A stretch of DNA of 8,214 bases, from contig DGNJ01000050.1 of the NCBI GenBank assembly GCA_002388905.1, positions 1-8,214 on the forward strand. The letters run 5' to 3'. The translations under genes and the position numbers were made by a program. The notes under the pieces were generated by a model that saw only the letters and a list, made by a program, of their open reading frames with translations, did no database searches and was not told the origin of the DNA. Of the stretch, positions 7,647 to 8,214 are shown one piece after another. Numbering within the stretch: the stretch's first letter is position 1; every line of letters starts with the position of its first letter. This stretch comes from Cellvibrionales bacterium UBA4495. Its GTDB lineage: Bacteria; Pseudomonadota; Gammaproteobacteria; Pseudomonadales; Porticoccaceae.

Positions 7647-7854
7647 AAAGATCCCGCAAGTCCTTTTGTATTGCGCGGCGCCGGTAGGGGTTGTTAAGGA
7701 TAGAAGGGGTTGCCAGGTCTACCCGCCTGCCATTCAGCAAGGCGGAGAAAGCCTCCTGTATCTCAACCATTTTGCCCAGCGAGGGGCTTCGCCCCGGTTC
7801 GAACTCCACCAGCAGGTCGATATCACTGTCAGGTCGTAAATCCCCCGCCCGCTT
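7636..7854 (-). pseudogene. 5'-truncated MntA-type nucleotidyltransferase (MNT antitoxin) remnant
   Basis: The minus strand reads 72 codons plus TGA (7638-7636), beginning KRAGDLRPDSDIDLLVEFE and ending IQKDLRDLYAA. RPDSDIDLLVEF is the second half of the GSX10DXD active site of minimal nucleotidyltransferases, which in HEPN-MNT modules neutralise HepT by adding AMP to it. The GRRVDLAT and LRDLYAA blocks are also typical. The GS half and the N-terminal ~25 residues are gone: an in-frame TAG (7857-7855) sits immediately upstream, and the sequence soon runs into a REP repeat at 7882. No start codon allows the DXD motif to be translated with a normal N-terminus. It is therefore a dead remnant, about 70% of the usual ~100 residues. 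A frameshift near 7843-7855 may also have occurred, since related codons appear in a shifted frame. Confidence 0.82.
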
Positions 7855-7881
7855 CTAACTCCAATCCAAAACCGGCTTTTC

Positions 7882-8039
7882 GTGTGGGAGCGGCCCCTGG
7901 CCGCGAAACCACCCCAGTCGGCACCAAACTCCCGGCATGCTCGCGACATACCCAGCCAAACCCCCTTCCGGTGTGGGAGCGATCCTCGATCGCGATGCCA
8001 CTCCCCGGCTGGCACCAAACCCCCGGCATGCTCGCGACA
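7882..8039 (-). repeat. Two direct ~68-base REP-bearing repeats, inverted relative to the first set
   Basis: Units at 7882-7948 and 7971-8039 start 89 bases apart and share the opening GTGTGGGAGCG, a hairpin, and the closing segment GGCACCAAAC-YCCCGGCATGCTCGCGACA with almost no change. Hairpins are GCGGCC-CCT-GGCCGC (7890-7904) and GCGATC-CTC-GATCGC (7979-7993), both perfect. On the minus strand they read stem-loop then TCCCACA, the same family as the repeats at 5767-5909 but in opposite orientation. Each also carries a separate TCGCGAGC half-site within the closing segment. No transposase is encoded nearby. No credible gene lies in this stretch on either strand. Confidence 0.85.
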
Positions 8040-8048
8040 GAAGCAACC

Positions 8049-8084
8049 AAAAAAAAGGGAGCCAAGATGGCTCCCGAAGTTTTT
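8049..8084. terminator. Strong bidirectional intrinsic terminator
   Basis: GGGAGCC (8057-8063) and GGCTCCC (8069-8075) pair perfectly around loop AAGAT. Eight As lie to the left (8049-8056), giving a T8 tract on the minus strand. Five Ts (8080-8084) follow the stem on the plus strand after GAAG. It best serves the minus-strand gene that ends at 8137. On the plus strand it is the first convincing terminator after mutT, about 450 bases downstream. Confidence 0.9.
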
Positions 8085-8136
8085 CCAGGGGGGTAGGAAA
8101 ATCGTCAAAACTGTGCGCCTCGCGGGCGGCTTGGGT

Positions 8137-8214
8137 TCAGGCTTTGCGGGCGGCCTTTTTCAGGTCGTCCCAGGCAATGGCCGAACCGATCAGGCCGGAG
8201 ACCGCGAGTACCAG
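8137..8214 (-). CDS. C-terminal 25 residues of an unrecognised minus-strand protein (partial)
   Basis: The minus strand is open from the right edge to TGA at 8139-8137 and ends in the tail LVLAVSGLIG-SAIAWDDLKKAARKA. This looks like the end of a hydrophobic, probably membrane-spanning segment followed by a short basic tail. The high-GC codon use fits the neighbours, and a strong terminator lies 62 bases past the stop, which supports a real gene. I do not recognise the family from this fragment. The gene is convergent with argJ-mutT. Confidence 0.65.
   Translation of the reverse strand: MVLAVSGLIGSAIAWDDLKKAARKA

Noticed and set aside
7710..8108. Open frames of 60-128 codons on both strands across the right-hand REP repeats
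   Set aside because: They run through palindromic repeats and a terminator, have repeat-derived composition and no ribosome-binding site, and conflict with the nucleotidyltransferase remnant.

Overview
The window looks like a piece of a GC-rich gammaproteobacterial chromosome. The order ftsZ, lpxC, (peptidase), secA, argJ, mutT is the right-hand end of the division/cell-wall (dcw) cluster continuing into the secA neighbourhood, as in pseudomonads and related marine or soil gammaproteobacteria. LpxC and ArgJ in particular resemble their Pseudomonas counterparts: the LpxC active-site residues fall at the same residue numbers as I recall for P. aeruginosa. Genus cannot be fixed from the sequence alone.

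Layout, all on the + strand up to 7598. Positions 2-691 hold the C-terminal ~229 residues of FtsZ. After a 221-base gap with hairpins and a possible promoter comes lpxC (913-1827). Three bases later begins a reading frame for a membrane-anchored M23 (LytM-type) peptidase with a coiled coil (best start TTG 1894, to 2814). A ~100-base leader with two perfect tandem hairpins leads to secA (2915-5719). Three diverged REP-type palindromic repeats (5767-5909) separate secA from argJ (6001-7209), whose stop codon overlaps the start of mutT (7206-7598) in an ATGA coupling.

The last 600 bases are accessory debris. Directly abutting the mutT stop are minus-strand remnants of a HEPN-MNT toxin-antitoxin pair: the first 15 codons of a HepT/DUF86-like gene (7599-7646), overlapping the C-terminal 72 codons of a MntA-type nucleotidyltransferase (7636-7854). 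Beyond lie two ~68-base REP-bearing repeats in the opposite orientation to the first set (7882-8039), a strong bidirectional terminator (8049-8084), and the last 25 codons of an unrecognised minus-strand gene entering from the right edge (8137-8214).

Functionally the core genes cover Z-ring assembly (FtsZ), the committed step of lipid A synthesis (LpxC), septal or side-wall peptidoglycan cleavage or amidase activation (M23), Sec-dependent export (SecA), the acetyl-recycling step of arginine synthesis (ArgJ) and nucleotide-pool sanitation (MutT). The core genes look intact and ordinary, and I do not see a complete, undescribed multi-gene system. The items most worth a second look are the decayed toxin-antitoxin locus, the inverted REP sets flanking argJ-mutT with base-pair-preserving changes in their stems, and the mutually exclusive hairpins in the secA leader.
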